From Bacteroidota bacterium (GTDB lineage Bacteria > Bacteroidota > Bacteroidia > NS11-12g > UBA955): a stretch of 64,000 nt of DNA. The notes beneath the pieces are model-generated. The model was not told the DNA's origin and ran no database searches. It worked only from the letters and a program-made list of their open reading frames with translations. Shown here piece by piece: positions 56,544 to 64,000 of the stretch (within the stretch, counting starts at the first letter, position 1; each line of letters starts with the position of its first letter). Both the position numbers and the translations under genes were made by a program. The stretch covers positions 62,001-126,000 of the forward strand of contig JAQCBH010000004.1 of assembly GCA_027621365.1 (NCBI GenBank). The letters run 5' to 3'.

Positions 56544-57218
56544 TTAATCCAATTTGGAATCCATTTCAATGTACTTCAACAACTCAGCGCGAACGGCGGG
56601 GTTAGTGAATTGCCCATGAAAGGAACTGGTCACCGTCGAAGACTGGGTATCCTTGATGCCGCGTGAGGCTACACACATATGCTTGGCATCAACAATCACG
56701 GCTACGTCTTCGGTTTGCAAAACCTCTTTGAGTTCAGCGGCAATTTGAACGGTCATGCGCTCTTGCACCTGAGGGCGCTTGGCGAAGTACTCCACGATGC
56801 GGTTCAATTTCGACAAGCCGATAACCTGACCAGAAGAAATGTAGGCCACATGGGCTTTGCCATAAATGGGCACAAAGTGGTGCTCACAGGTGGAATAAAA
56901 GGAAATATCCTTTTCAACCAGCATTTCGCTGTACTTATAATGGTTGTCAAACAAGGTGATGGCCGGCTTGTTCTTGGGATCCAATCCTTTGAACTGCTCA
57001 TTGACAAACATTTTGGCTACGCGAAGGGGCGTACCTTTCAAGCTGTCATCGGTCAAATCCAAACCCATCACGTGCATGATTTCCTTGAAATGCTTAGCGA
57101 TCAGTTCAATTTTCAAGGCGTCATCCATGACGAAGGCATCTTCACGCAAAGGAGTCTCTGCGCCACTGCCCACATGGGCGTCTCCAAGTTCATCCCATCG
57201 AGGGTCTTGATTATCCAT
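56544..57218 (-). CDS. folE: GTP cyclohydrolase I
   Basis: A 224-aa enzyme that converts GTP to dihydroneopterin triphosphate, the entry to folate and to queuosine-type deazapurines. Zinc ligands are Cys111 and His114 in STCEHHFVPIYGKAHVAYI and Cys182 in KHMCVASRGIKD. GLSKLNRIVEYFAKRPQVQE is the conserved core. The N-terminal 35 residues are variable. It overlaps queD by 8 nt; this pairing suggests that at least part of the product goes to 6-carboxytetrahydropterin. Confidence 0.96.
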   Translation of the reverse strand: MDNQDPRWDELGDAHVGSGAETPLREDAFVMDDALKIELIAKHFKEIMHVMGLDLTDDSLKGTPLRVAKMFVNEQFKGLDPKNKPAITLFDNHYKYSEMLVEKDISFYSTCEHHFVPIYGKAHVAYISSGQVIGLSKLNRIVEYFAKRPQVQERMTVQIAAELKEVLQTEDVAVIVDAKHMCVASRGIKDTQSSTVTSSFHGQFTNPAVRAELLKYIEMDSKLD

Positions 57219-57624
57219 TGTATTCTACAAAGTTACGGGGTGTTTCATAAAGGCGTACCGACAAGTCCATTTCAGCGGGTATGCGGGAGCGCAGGCGCTT
57301 CCAAATGACCCAAACGATGTTTTCGGCCGTGGGGTTCAACTGACGAAAATCGTCGGTATCCATGTTTAGGTTTTTGTGATCGAAAGGCTCGACCACCTCT
57401 TCATTGATGAACTGCTGAAGCAGTTTCATGTCAATCAAATAGCCCGAAACGGGATCTACTTGACCGGTCACCTTCACCTCCAAATCGTAATTATGCCCAT
57501 GAAAATGTTCGTTGTTGCACAGCCCGAAAAACGCGCGGTTCTCTTCGGCACTCCACTCCGGCACATGCAAACGGTGCGCAGCGTTGAAGTGGGCTTTACG
57601 AAAAACGGAAACAATGTGGCTCAT
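57211..57624 (-). CDS. queD: 6-carboxy-tetrahydropterin synthase / 6-pyruvoyl-tetrahydropterin synthase homologue
   Basis: A 137-aa T-fold enzyme. Zinc-binding His are in FNAAHRLHV (His17) and in the HGH of EHFHGHNYDLEV (His42, His44); the upstream Cys36 matches the catalytic Cys. DHKNLNMDTDDF and PTAENIVWVIWKRL are typical of QueD. The start ATG at 57624 is 11 nt after a perfect -7 element, so a longer N-terminus from 57753 is excluded. It is co-transcribed with folE. A role in queuosine synthesis is likely; a tetrahydrobiopterin role cannot be excluded. Confidence 0.93.
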   Translation of the reverse strand: MSHIVSVFRKAHFNAAHRLHVPEWSAEENRAFFGLCNNEHFHGHNYDLEVKVTGQVDPVSGYLIDMKLLQQFINEEVVEPFDHKNLNMDTDDFRQLNPTAENIVWVIWKRLRSRIPAEMDLSVRLYETPRNFVEYNG

Positions 57625-57635
57625 GGCAAAGGCGA

Positions 57636-57643
57636 CAAAATTA
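57636..57643 (-). promoter_or_regulatory. -7 element TAATTTTG of queD-folE
   Basis: A perfect TAnnTTTG on the minus strand, 11 nt before the ATG at 57624. It excludes a longer queD reading from 57753. Confidence 0.65.
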
Positions 57644-57675
57644 AAACCAATCGGCTCCAAAAAGGTTTTGTTTCC

Positions 57676-58128
57676 ATGGCCAAGATTCTGCGATTCACCA
57701 TTGTCACGCCCATTGAGGCTCCGCGCGATTGGGTCTGGTCGCACTTCAACCAAGATTTACTGGCGGCCGTCAAGCCCCCTTTCTCCCAATTGGAGTTCTT
57801 GCGCTACGAGGGTCAGCGAAAGGGAGATCAAATCTCCTTACGGGTCTTTTTTCTCGGCAAATGGGTGACGCAAACCTGGAACACGCAAATCATCGCTGAT
57901 CGGGGAACCTGTTTTGTCGATAGCAGCCACGAACCTCCTGCACCTCTTTCCTATTGGCACCATGTACATGCTGTATTGCCTGGGCCCAACCACGGCTGCC
58001 GAATTGTAGACCGCATTTCTTTTTCTTGCCCTTATGATTGGTGGGCCTATTTGGTCTACTTGCCCCTGTTTGCCCTGTTTTCCACGCGGCGAAAAGGCTA
58101 CCGACAGTATTTTGGAAAACTTGTGTAG
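57676..58128 (+). CDS. SRPBCC-fold protein
   Basis: A 150-aa protein whose pattern (LRFTIVTPIEAPRDWVWSHF at the N-terminus, then alternating strands, then a C-terminal helix with basic residues RRKGYRQYF) fits the SRPBCC ligand-binding fold found in many Bacteroidota proteins. No catalytic residue or ligand is obvious. It is divergent from queD across 51 nt. A weak -7 element (AGGTTTTG) precedes it closely. It is followed by transaldolase, which has its own promoter. Function is unknown. Confidence 0.75.
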   Translation: MAKILRFTIVTPIEAPRDWVWSHFNQDLLAAVKPPFSQLEFLRYEGQRKGDQISLRVFFLGKWVTQTWNTQIIADRGTCFVDSSHEPPAPLSYWHHVHAVLPGPNHGCRIVDRISFSCPYDWWAYLVYLPLFALFSTRRKGYRQYFGKLV

Positions 58129-58169
58129 AAAGCCGCATTCTCTATCAATGGGATAGGCCGTGGCTATCC

Positions 58170-58177
58170 TACCTTTG
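58170..58177 (+). promoter_or_regulatory. -7 element TACCTTTG of transaldolase
   Basis: A perfect TAnnTTTG, 4 nt (TGTC) before the ATG at 58182. No TTTG box is found at the ideal spacing. Confidence 0.68.
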
Positions 58178-58181
58178 TGTC

Positions 58182-58841
58182 ATGAAATTTTTCATCGATA
58201 CGGCCAATTTGGCCCAGATTCAGGAAGCCCACGATTTGGGCATTTTGGACGGTGTCACCACCAACCCTAGCTTGATGGCCAAAGAAGGCATCGTAGGCGA
58301 CGCGGCTGTGCTGCAGCACTACAAAACCATTTGCGAAATGGTTGATGGCGATGTGAGCGCTGAAGTCATCAGCACCGACTTTGCCGGCATGGTGGCCGAA
58401 GGTGAAAAATTGGCCGCCCTGCACAAAAACATCGTGGTAAAAGTTCCCATGATCAAAGAAGGCATTAAGGCCATCGCCCACTTCACCAAAGCGGGCATTC
58501 GCACCAATTGCACCTTGGTATTCTCTGCCGGTCAAGCCATTTTGGCGGCCAAAGCAGGCGCTACCTATTTGTCTCCCTTCATCGGCCGCTTGGACGACAT
58601 CAACTGGGACGGCATGCAATTGATCGAAGACATTTCTGACATCTACACCATTCAAGGGTTCCAAACCCAAATTTTGGCCGCTTCGGTTCGCACACCTCTG
58701 CACATCGTTCAAGCCGCCAAAGCCGGTGCTGATGTGGTAACCTGCCCCTTGAGCGCCATCACTGGCCTGTTGAAGCACCCTTTGACCGACAACGGATTGG
58801 CTCAGTTCTTGGCCGACCACGCCAAGGCCAACCAGGGTTAA
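58182..58841 (+). CDS. tal: Transaldolase, TalC/Fsa (small) type
   Basis: A 219-aa single-domain aldolase of the TIM-barrel class I family. It begins MKFFIDTANLAQIQEAHDLG and has GVTTNPSLMAKEG. The Schiff-base Lys is in IVVKVPMIKEGIKA, and TLVFSAGQAILAAKAGATYL and SPFIGRLDDINWDG are typical. Transaldolase (sedoheptulose-7-phosphate and glyceraldehyde-3-phosphate) is the usual function in Bacteroidota; fructose-6-phosphate aldolase is a possible alternative. The ATG follows a perfect -7 element by 4 nt. The last 29 bases of the gene are part of a perfect 40-bp repeat that recurs downstream. Confidence 0.95.
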   Translation: MKFFIDTANLAQIQEAHDLGILDGVTTNPSLMAKEGIVGDAAVLQHYKTICEMVDGDVSAEVISTDFAGMVAEGEKLAALHKNIVVKVPMIKEGIKAIAHFTKAGIRTNCTLVFSAGQAILAAKAGATYLSPFIGRLDDINWDGMQLIEDISDIYTIQGFQTQILAASVRTPLHIVQAAKAGADVVTCPLSAITGLLKHPLTDNGLAQFLADHAKANQG

Positions 58842-58920
58842 TTTAGCGGCGGAAGGTTCAGTTGGCAACGACTGCCAATACCGACCACGCCAAGGCCAAC
58901 CAGGGTTAATTTAGCGGCGG
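58813..58920 (+). repeat. Perfect 40-bp direct repeat at the transaldolase 3' end
   Basis: 58813-58852 and 58881-58920 are identical over 40 bp. The first copy covers the last 29 bases of transaldolase including its stop plus 11 bases after it; the second lies in non-coding sequence. The 28-bp spacer holds a hairpin, TTGGCA / TGCCAA with loop ACGAC (58862-58878). From 58921 to 59012 I see no gene or clear motif. Confidence 0.93.
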
Positions 58921-59012
58921 TTTATTCTGACATAGCGGCCGCCGATCAGCCTCGTGCTCCGTTAGTTAAGGCCCCGATTTCAGCCATCGACCGCAACAAA
59001 CTCATTGAAAAC

Positions 59013-59042
59013 AAAAAAGTCCCGACTGATCGGGACTTTTTT
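59013..59042. terminator. Bidirectional terminator between transaldolase and tRNA-Val
   Basis: A perfect 13-bp stem (AAAAAAGTCCCGA / TCGGGACTTTTTT) with loop CTGA, flanked by A and T tracts, so it can stop the plus-strand transaldolase transcript and the minus-strand tRNA transcript. Confidence 0.95.
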
Positions 59043-59048
59043 TTGTAG

Positions 59049-59123
59049 TGGGCTGTAATGGATTCGAACCATCGACCCCTACCTTGTCAAGATAGTGCTC
59101 TAAACCAACTGAGCTAACAGCCC
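59049..59123 (-). tRNA. tRNA-Val (GAC)
   Basis: A full cloverleaf on the minus strand. The acceptor GGGCTGT pairs with ACAGCCC. The anticodon stem CTATC/GGTAG encloses loop TTGACAA with anticodon GAC for valine, and the T arm is GATGG-TTCGAAT-CCATT. The discriminator is A, followed by CTA, so the 3' CCA is not encoded and must be added by the nucleotidyltransferase, unlike the tRNA-His in this window. A strong hairpin terminator lies 6 nt beyond its 3' end. Confidence 0.96.
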
Positions 59124-59130
59124 CTTTTGA

Positions 59131-59946
59131 TCAATACTGTTCGTTTTGATTGGGGAAATCGCGCGATTTGACGTCAGCGATGTATTGCTGCACCGCTCCC
59201 TTCATATCGTCGTACAAATTTAGGTAACGGCGAAGGAATCGCGGTGAAAATTGCTGAGTAATTCCAAACAAATCGTGAGCCACCAAAACTTGGCCGTCGA
59301 CTCCTCCCCCTGCACCGATACCAATGACGGGAATGTTCAAACTTTGGGTCACTTGCTCGGCCAAGGCTGCTGGTATCTTCTCCAGCACCAAAGCAAAGCA
59401 ACCGGCCTCTTCCAACAGTTTGGCGTCGCTTAACAGCTTGGCGGCTTCTGCCTCTTCTTTGGCTCGTACGTTGTAAGTGCCAAATTTATAAATGCTTTGA
59501 GGGGTCAAGCCCAAATGTCCCATGACCGGTACACCGGCGGTCAAAATGCGCTTGATGCTCTCGATGATTTCTTCGCCCCCTTCCATCTTGATGGCGTGAG
59601 CCCCTGATTCTTTCATGATGCGAATGGTACTGGTCAAGGCTTCTTTGCTGTTTCCCTGATAAGAACCAAAAGGAAGATCAACCACAACCAAAGCCCGGTC
59701 TACGCCGCGCACCACTGAGCTCGCATGGTAAATCATTTGGTCCAGGGTAATGGGCAAGGTGGTCTCGTGTCCTGCCATCACATTCGAGGCGCTATCGCCC
59801 ACCAAGATTACATCAATGCCAGCGGCATCGACAATTTGGGCCATCGAATAATCGTAGGCCGTCAGCATAGAGATGCGCTCTCCACGGGTCTTCATCTCGT
59901 GAAGCTGGTGGGTGGTCACCTTGCGAATGTTGTTGTGTACACTCAT
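59131..59946 (-). CDS. panB: 3-methyl-2-oxobutanoate hydroxymethyltransferase
   Basis: A 271-aa TIM-barrel enzyme that adds a hydroxymethyl group from methylene-tetrahydrofolate to ketoisovalerate, the first step of pantothenate synthesis. Signatures are [40 protein letters not shown] (metal-binding Asp), [20 protein letters not shown] and [20 protein letters not shown]. The start at 59946 fits the family length; an extension from 60030 would add 28 residues of no similarity. It lies 7 nt downstream of tRNA-Val on the same strand (gene first in map order, tRNA after it in transcription). Confidence 0.96.
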   Translation of the reverse strand: MSVHNNIRKVTTHQLHEMKTRGERISMLTAYDYSMAQIVDAAGIDVILVGDSASNVMAGHETTLPITLDQMIYHASSVVRGVDRALVVVDLPFGSYQGNSKEALTSTIRIMKESGAHAIKMEGGEEIIESIKRILTAGVPVMGHLGLTPQSIYKFGTYNVRAKEEAEAAKLLSDAKLLEEAGCFALVLEKIPAALAEQVTQSLNIPVIGIGAGGGVDGQVLVAHDLFGITQQFSPRFLRRYLNLYDDMKGAVQQYIADVKSRDFPNQNEQY

Positions 59947-60042
59947 GATTGGGGTTTTTAAACAAAATGCACCGTCATTTTTTCGTGGCTTCGGCAAGAC
60001 AAGTCTCCGAATGCCCGCAAAAACGCTCATCTTTGCGCATCT

Positions 60043-61023
60043 GTGAGCAAAATTAGGGCTTTTTCCATCATCGCCATACTGGGCTTGTTCGCCTCCTCTT
60101 GCGAGAATACGGTTGACATCAATGCCCCTTGGAAAGAAACCTTGGTGGTTTACGGCTTGTTAGACCCTTTCGATTCGGTTCAGCGCATCAAAGTCAACAA
60201 AGCATTTTTGGGTGGCGATGGCTCGGTCTATCAAACCGCTAAAATGGCTGATTCCTTGTTTGCTGACTCAATCAAGGTTTTCATAATTCGCTCGGCCACC
60301 GGCGAATCGATCGAATGCCGCCCAGAATGGGTTTTGGAAAAAGACTCTGGAATATTCGCCAATAATTATACCCGAATCTGGACCACCCGAGAGCGCATTT
60401 ACTCCAATGAATCGTACGAAATTCGGGTGAGCAACCCCTTGAGCGGCACCCAGATTTACTCCAGCACTCGCACGGTAGGCGACGCCAAGATTCAAAGCCC
60501 CTTCAACAGCGTGACCAACCTGTTTTCTGTGGGCCCCGAATACGTCACCATCAGCTTCACCCCTGGGGCCAACACCTATGCTTATGACGTGCGTTTTTTG
60601 GTGCATTACCAGAGCATCAATGCCTTAGACACCAACCAAAAGACCGAACATACGGCCGTATGGAAGATGCTGAGCAATTACTATGTTCAACCCGGCAACC
60701 GCGCCTTGAACCAAATTCCCCGCTTGTCCTTTTTGCAATTCTTGGCCAACACCATACCCAGCGACCCCAATACCCTTCACCGTTTCACCAGCGTAGGTAT
60801 TGTTTTCTATGGGGGCAACCAACAATTGCTGGATTACATCTCCGTGAACGAACCCAGCATTGGCATCGTCCAAAAACAGGCTGAATATTCCAACATCGAT
60901 GGCGGCTTGGGTCTGTTTGCTAGCCGTTGTACCCAGACCATTGATCAAGTACCCATACACGCGGCCTCGATCTCATACATGGCGAAACATCCGACAACTT
61001 TGCCGCTGAATTTGATTCCCTAA
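60043..61023 (+). CDS. DUF4249-family lipoprotein
   Basis: A 326-aa protein with a lipoprotein signal, [17 protein letters not shown] followed by Cys20. The mature N-terminus ([20 protein letters not shown]) is the DUF4249 hallmark. DUF4249 proteins are often encoded next to TonB-dependent receptors and may be surface-exposed partners; no receptor is adjacent here. The start codon is GTG at 60043. A near-consensus -7 element (CATCTTTG) at 60028-60035 is 7 nt upstream. The window gives no hint of a ligand. Confidence 0.85.
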   Translation: MSKIRAFSIIAILGLFASSCENTVDINAPWKETLVVYGLLDPFDSVQRIKVNKAFLGGDGSVYQTAKMADSLFADSIKVFIIRSATGESIECRPEWVLEKDSGIFANNYTRIWTTRERIYSNESYEIRVSNPLSGTQIYSSTRTVGDAKIQSPFNSVTNLFSVGPEYVTISFTPGANTYAYDVRFLVHYQSINALDTNQKTEHTAVWKMLSNYYVQPGNRALNQIPRLSFLQFLANTIPSDPNTLHRFTSVGIVFYGGNQQLLDYISVNEPSIGIVQKQAEYSNIDGGLGLFASRCTQTIDQVPIHAASISYMAKHPTTLPLNLIP

Positions 61024-61031
61024 GGCTCAAA

Positions 61032-61085
61032 TCTGCCAAAATCTGCCAAATCGGCAGACCACTCCTCAAAAAATGCCAGTGGCAT
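61032..61085 (+). promoter_or_regulatory. Palindromic operator-like elements upstream of dnaK
   Basis: TCTGCC occurs at 61032-61037 and again at 61042-61047; the second copy forms a perfect palindrome with GGCAGA at 61053-61058 (5-bp centre). A second palindrome ATGCCA-G-TGGCAT (61073-61085) overlaps the -24 box. These may bind an activator or a repressor; no protein is assigned. Confidence 0.6.
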
Positions 61086-61095
61086 CGGGTTTGCA
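61080..61095 (+). promoter_or_regulatory. Sigma-54-type (-24/-12) promoter of dnaK
   Basis: TGGCAT, 5 nt, TTGCA: the invariant GG (61081-61082) and GC (61093-61094) are exactly 10 nt apart, as in the RpoN consensus TGGCAC-N5-TTGCW. The predicted mRNA start is near 61106, 13 nt before the ATG. No TAnnTTTG element is seen in this intergenic region. Confidence 0.65.
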
Positions 61096-61118
61096 AATGG
61101 AAAGCAAAACCGAATACG

Positions 61119-63029
61119 ATGAGTAAAATTATTGGAATTGACTTAGGAACGACGAACAGTTGTGTGGCCGTTTTGGAAGGAAACGAGCCCGTGGTAATTG
61201 CCAACAGCGAAGGTCGTCGCACCACTCCTTCTATTGTAGCATTTCTGGACAACGGAAATGGCGAGCGCAAAGTGGGTGACTCTGCCAAGCGCCAAGCCAT
61301 CACCAACCCCAAGCATACCATTCAGTCCATCAAACGCTTCATGGGCGAAAAATACAGCAGCGTGAGCCGCGAGATCGGACGCGTACCCTATGAAGTAGTA
61401 AAGGGCGACAACGACACTCCCCGGGTACAAATTGGCGATCGCCAGTACACCCCTCAGGAGTTGAGCGCCATGGTCTTGCAAAAAATGAAAAAGACCGCTG
61501 AAGATTACCTGGGCCAAGAAGTCACCCGTGCGGTGGTCACTGTTCCTGCGTACTTCAACGACGCCCAGCGCCAAGCCACCAAAGAGGCCGGCGAAATTGC
61601 CGGTTTGAAAGTGGAACGCATCATCAACGAGCCTACCGCAGCTGCTTTGGCCTACGGTTTGGACAAAATCGACCGCGACATCAAAATTGCCGTGTACGAC
61701 TTGGGTGGTGGAACCTTCGACGTTTCGATCTTGGAATTGGGTGACGGAGTATTTGAAGTAAAGAGCACCAACGGTGACACCCACCTGGGTGGTGACGACT
61801 TCGACCAAGTCATCATTGATTGGTTGGCCGAAGAGTTCAAGAGCGAGCAAAACATCGATTTGCGCAAAGACGCCATGGCCTTGCAGCGCTTGAAAGAAGC
61901 CGCTGAAAAAGCCAAAATCGAATTGTCAAGCAGCACGGAAACCGATATCAACTTGCCCTACATCACCGCCATTGACGGTGTGCCCCAGCACTTGGTTCGC
62001 AAATTGACCCAAAGCAAATTCGAGCAGTTGGCTGACTCGTTGATCAAAGGCACCTTGGAGCCCTGCAAAATGGCCTTGAAAGATGCCGGCATGAGCGCCA
62101 GCGACATCGACGAGGTGATTTTGGTGGGTGGTTCTACCCGCATTCCCGCGATTCAGAAATTGGTAGAGGAATTCTTCGGCAAGAAGCCTTCAAAAGGCGT
62201 TAATCCTGACGAAGTAGTGGCCATTGGTGCCGCCATTCAAGGGGGTGTATTGACCGGTGAGGTCAAAGATATTCTCTTGTTGGACGTTACTCCCTTGAGC
62301 TTGGGAATCGAGACCATGGGCGGTGTCATGACCAAAATGATCGAATCCAACACCACCATCCCCACCAAGAAGACCGAGACCTTCTCTACCGCCGCTGACA
62401 ACCAGCCTCAGGTAGAAATTCACATCTGCCAAGGCGAACGCCCCATGGCCGCTGATAACAAGACCATCGGTAAGTTCATTTTGGATGGCATTCCTCCTTC
62501 ACCCCGCGGTGTTCCCCAAATTGAAGTAACCTTCGACATTGACGCCAACGGTATTTTGAACGTGAGCGCTAAAGACAAGGCCACCGGCAAGGAGCAGAAG
62601 ATTCGCATTGAAGCCTCCAGCGGATTATCACCCGAAGAAATCGAGCGCATGAAAAAAGACGCCGAAATGAACGCCGAAGCTGACAAGCAGCGCAAAGAAG
62701 AAACCGACAAGATCAACGCCGGCGACGGCTTGGTGTTCAGCACCGAAAAGCAGTTGAGCGAATACGGAGACAAGTTGCCCGAAGACAAGAAGAAAACCAT
62801 CGAAGAGGCAGCCGCCAAATTGAAGGAAGCCGTCGCCGCTCGCAACTTCGCCGACATCGAAACCCACTCTGCCACCTTGAACGAGGCCTGGCAGGCTGCC
62901 AGCCAAGACATGTACAACGCCGCTGGTGCCCAGGGCGCCCCTGGTGCAGGTCCTGAAGGCGCAGCCGACGCTGGCGCAGCCGGTGCCGCTGACGAGGTAC
63001 AAGACGTAGACTTCGAAGAAGTCAAATAA
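61119..63029 (+). CDS. dnaK: Molecular chaperone DnaK (Hsp70)
   Basis: A 636-aa ATP-dependent chaperone. The nucleotide-binding domain begins [20 protein letters not shown] and has [34 protein letters not shown] and [13 protein letters not shown]. The substrate-binding domain starts after [16 protein letters not shown] and has [20 protein letters not shown]. The C-terminal lid ends in a Gly/Ala-rich tail and the acidic DVDFEEVK. dnaJ and grpE are not adjacent. The upstream region holds no CIRCE element, but it has a sigma-54-type promoter and palindromes. A UUCG-loop terminator follows. Confidence 0.98.
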   Translation: MSKIIGIDLGTTNSCVAVLEGNEPVVIANSEGRRTTPSIVAFLDNGNGERKVGDSAKRQAITNPKHTIQSIKRFMGEKYSSVSREIGRVPYEVVKGDNDTPRVQIGDRQYTPQELSAMVLQKMKKTAEDYLGQEVTRAVVTVPAYFNDAQRQATKEAGEIAGLKVERIINEPTAAALAYGLDKIDRDIKIAVYDLGGGTFDVSILELGDGVFEVKSTNGDTHLGGDDFDQVIIDWLAEEFKSEQNIDLRKDAMALQRLKEAAEKAKIELSSSTETDINLPYITAIDGVPQHLVRKLTQSKFEQLADSLIKGTLEPCKMALKDAGMSASDIDEVILVGGSTRIPAIQKLVEEFFGKKPSKGVNPDEVVAIGAAIQGGVLTGEVKDILLLDVTPLSLGIETMGGVMTKMIESNTTIPTKKTETFSTAADNQPQVEIHICQGERPMAADNKTIGKFILDGIPPSPRGVPQIEVTFDIDANGILNVSAKDKATGKEQKIRIEASSGLSPEEIERMKKDAEMNAEADKQRKEETDKINAGDGLVFSTEKQLSEYGDKLPEDKKKTIEEAAAKLKEAVAARNFADIETHSATLNEAWQAASQDMYNAAGAQGAPGAGPEGAADAGAAGAADEVQDVDFEEVK

Positions 63030-63049
63030 TTCTTCCTTTTGAGTTCTGA

Positions 63050-63084
63050 CAAAGCCTTCCCTTCGGGGAGGGCTTTGTTGTTTT
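63050..63084 (+). terminator. Terminator of dnaK
   Basis: A 12-bp stem with one G-U pair (CAAAGCCTTCCC / GGGAGGGCTTTG) closed by the stable UUCG tetraloop, followed by TTGTTTT. It lies 20 nt after the dnaK stop. Confidence 0.93.
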
Positions 63085-63112
63085 GGGACCCCAGGTAAAT
63101 GGACTAAATTTG
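63082..63112 (+). promoter_or_regulatory. Exact-consensus -33/-7 promoter of the 236-aa gene
   Basis: TTTG (63082-63085), exactly 19 nt, TAAATTTG (63105-63112): a full match to the Bacteroidota housekeeping promoter TTTG-N19-TAnnTTTG. It ends 4 nt (AGCA) before the ATG at 63117. The -33 box shares bases with the dnaK terminator T tract. Confidence 0.85.
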
Positions 63113-63116
63113 AGCA

Positions 63117-63827
63117 ATGGCTGATACGAACCGCAGGTCTTCCTTCCCCTTGAGCAAAAACCAAGTTCTCCTTCTGGTTTTAGCGGCAGCCGTTGCCCTT
63201 GCTTTTTGGTTTTGGCCCAGCGACTCCGATCAGCAGCCTTCTGAAACCAAACCCGCAACCCAGGAATCAACCTCAACAAACGAAGACACCGACATGCAAT
63301 TGGTCGCCCCGCCGGCCCTACCCGACACCAGCAACCTTTCCTTGTATGCCATTGATTCTCTCAAATTGCACCGCCTGTTTTGGGAATCGGCCAACCGTTT
63401 GAGCCAGGCCTTCCACACCCGAAATGCGCAGGCTTACGCCGATTACGCGCCCCCGGGTATGGTAGACCGATATGGAGGCAAGAGCGCCTATGAAAAAGCG
63501 GTTTCGGCCATGTGGGCCCAAAACGAATTGCCCCAAGCAGTCAAACCCCTTTCCCCATTGCGCGTTGCCGCGGCCTTGGACGACGAAGGTTACGGCCATG
63601 GCTGGTACGCCTTGATTCCTGTTCGCCAACAATTTGGTTCAGAAATGCGCATTCAATGGCTGGGCGCCCAAACCTTAGACGAAGGCAAACACATTTATTT
63701 CATCGACATCAGCAACGCCGAAAAAGAACGCATTGCGCAGATCATGCCCGACTTGCATGTCGCCTTAGAAAATGACGAATACGACGATTTGCGCCTGGCA
63801 CCACCCAGTACCTGGCCCAAGTTTTAA
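63117..63827 (+). CDS. Hypothetical protein with N-terminal membrane anchor
   Basis: A 236-aa protein I do not recognise. A short basic N-terminus precedes one membrane helix (QVLLLVLAAAVALAFWFW), then a linker of about 45 residues rich in Ser/Thr/Gln/Glu. A folded domain of about 150 residues follows, beginning LSLYAIDSLKLHRLFWESAN. It includes AFHTRNAQAYADYAPPGMVD, which is reminiscent of NTF2-like or DUF3828-type folds; this is only a guess. Both consensus promoter boxes are present with exact spacing, and the -7 element ends 4 nt before the ATG. The gene precedes the probable chloride channel by 5 nt. Confidence 0.78.
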   Translation: MADTNRRSSFPLSKNQVLLLVLAAAVALAFWFWPSDSDQQPSETKPATQESTSTNEDTDMQLVAPPALPDTSNLSLYAIDSLKLHRLFWESANRLSQAFHTRNAQAYADYAPPGMVDRYGGKSAYEKAVSAMWAQNELPQAVKPLSPLRVAAALDDEGYGHGWYALIPVRQQFGSEMRIQWLGAQTLDEGKHIYFIDISNAEKERIAQIMPDLHVALENDEYDDLRLAPPSTWPKF

Positions 63828-63832
63828 CACCC

Positions 63833-64000
63833 ATGCTCGAACAGTTTACCCCCGATAGCGAAACCGTCAAAGAAAGACTCGAAGAGCAAACCACCCTCTT
63901 TTTTAGCATTGTCAAATGGGTAGCCCTGGCCACCGCCATCGGCGCCATTGTAGGTCTATCGACCACCTTCTTTTTGGAGTTGCTCGACATGGGCGTGGTT
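63833..64000 (+). CDS. Probable voltage-gated chloride channel (ClC) protein, N-terminus only
   Basis: The frame opens with the ATG at 63833 and runs off the right edge after 56 codons. It reads MLEQFTPDSETVKERLEEQ, an acidic cytoplasmic start, then a long hydrophobic helix (FSIVKWVALATAIGAIVGLS) and TTFFLELLDMG. This is the shape of the first helix of ClC-type H+/Cl- antiporters, where a helix with GAIVGL-like glycines is common. The call is tentative because selectivity-filter motifs lie outside the window. It starts 5 nt after the preceding hypothetical gene and is probably co-transcribed. Confidence 0.6.
   Translation, partial: MLEQFTPDSETVKERLEEQTTLFFSIVKWVALATAIGAIVGLSTTFFLELLDMGVV

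Noticed and set aside
61024-61118. CIRCE/HrcA control of dnaK
   Set aside because: The TTAGCACTC-N9-GAGTGCTAA repeat is absent; the palindromes present have unrelated sequences.

Overview
The window looks like chromosomal core sequence from a member of the Bacteroidota, G+C about one half by eye. Lineage markers are three proteins with type IX secretion (T9SS) C-terminal domains, a carboxypeptidase-regulatory-domain TonB receptor, DUF3078, DUF4271, DUF4249 and DUF5522 proteins, a YtxJ bacillithiol-type protein, a menaquinone gene (menD), and many copies of the Bacteroidota -7 promoter element TAnnTTTG with almost no Shine-Dalgarno sequences. I could not resolve the family; a Flavobacteriales-like bacterium fits. 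No phage, transposon, CRISPR array or defence island is visible. No stretch above about 300 bases lacks a gene; the longest sparse part is 58842-59130, which holds a 40-bp duplication, a terminator and a tRNA.

Layout. 1-5957 (minus): a secreted TPR protein cut by the window edge, then lolD-recQ-glycosyltransferase-glycosyltransferase. 6017-14068: sucC and a DUF3078 protein (plus), pirin and prfC (minus), typA and lpdA (plus). 14203-16916: an MBL hydrolase-menD-TPR operon. 16913-18216 (minus): an unusually small 38-aa lipoprotein, ytxJ, a thioesterase and smpB. 18215-22328: a methyltransferase, hemD with a DUF4271 protein, and hemW. 22408-28006: a Cys-rich PKD T9SS protein, a tandem universal stress protein and a TonB receptor. 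28141-36930: secA-DUF5522, purH-pyrD, a lipoprotein and a YyaL-type thioredoxin-domain protein. 36922-43201 (minus): the three-gene transhydrogenase pntAA-pntAB-pntB, translationally linked to a secreted Omp28-like protein, and another T9SS protein. 43284-51995: recJ, a GT-C-like membrane protein, leucine dehydrogenase, the N-terminal half of methionine synthase, a Cys-rich exported protein, psd and gdhA. 52091-56200 (minus): a polysaccharide cassette of glycosyltransferase, asparagine synthase and flippase. 56285-64000: tRNA-His, folE-queD, an SRPBCC protein, transaldolase, tRNA-Val, panB, a DUF4249 lipoprotein, dnaK, and the start of a probable chloride channel.

No wholly new multi-gene system is evident. 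The strongest unexplained signals are regulatory and small-scale: eight genes whose -7 element ends exactly 4 nt before the start codon, pointing to leaderless mRNAs; a textbook sigma-54-type -24/-12 promoter with palindromes before dnaK; a 38-aa lipoprotein whose start codon shares a CATG with a divergent methyltransferase; a 9-cysteine exported repeat protein; a duplicated transaldolase tail; and a GC-rich hairpin cluster inside a glycosyltransferase gene.
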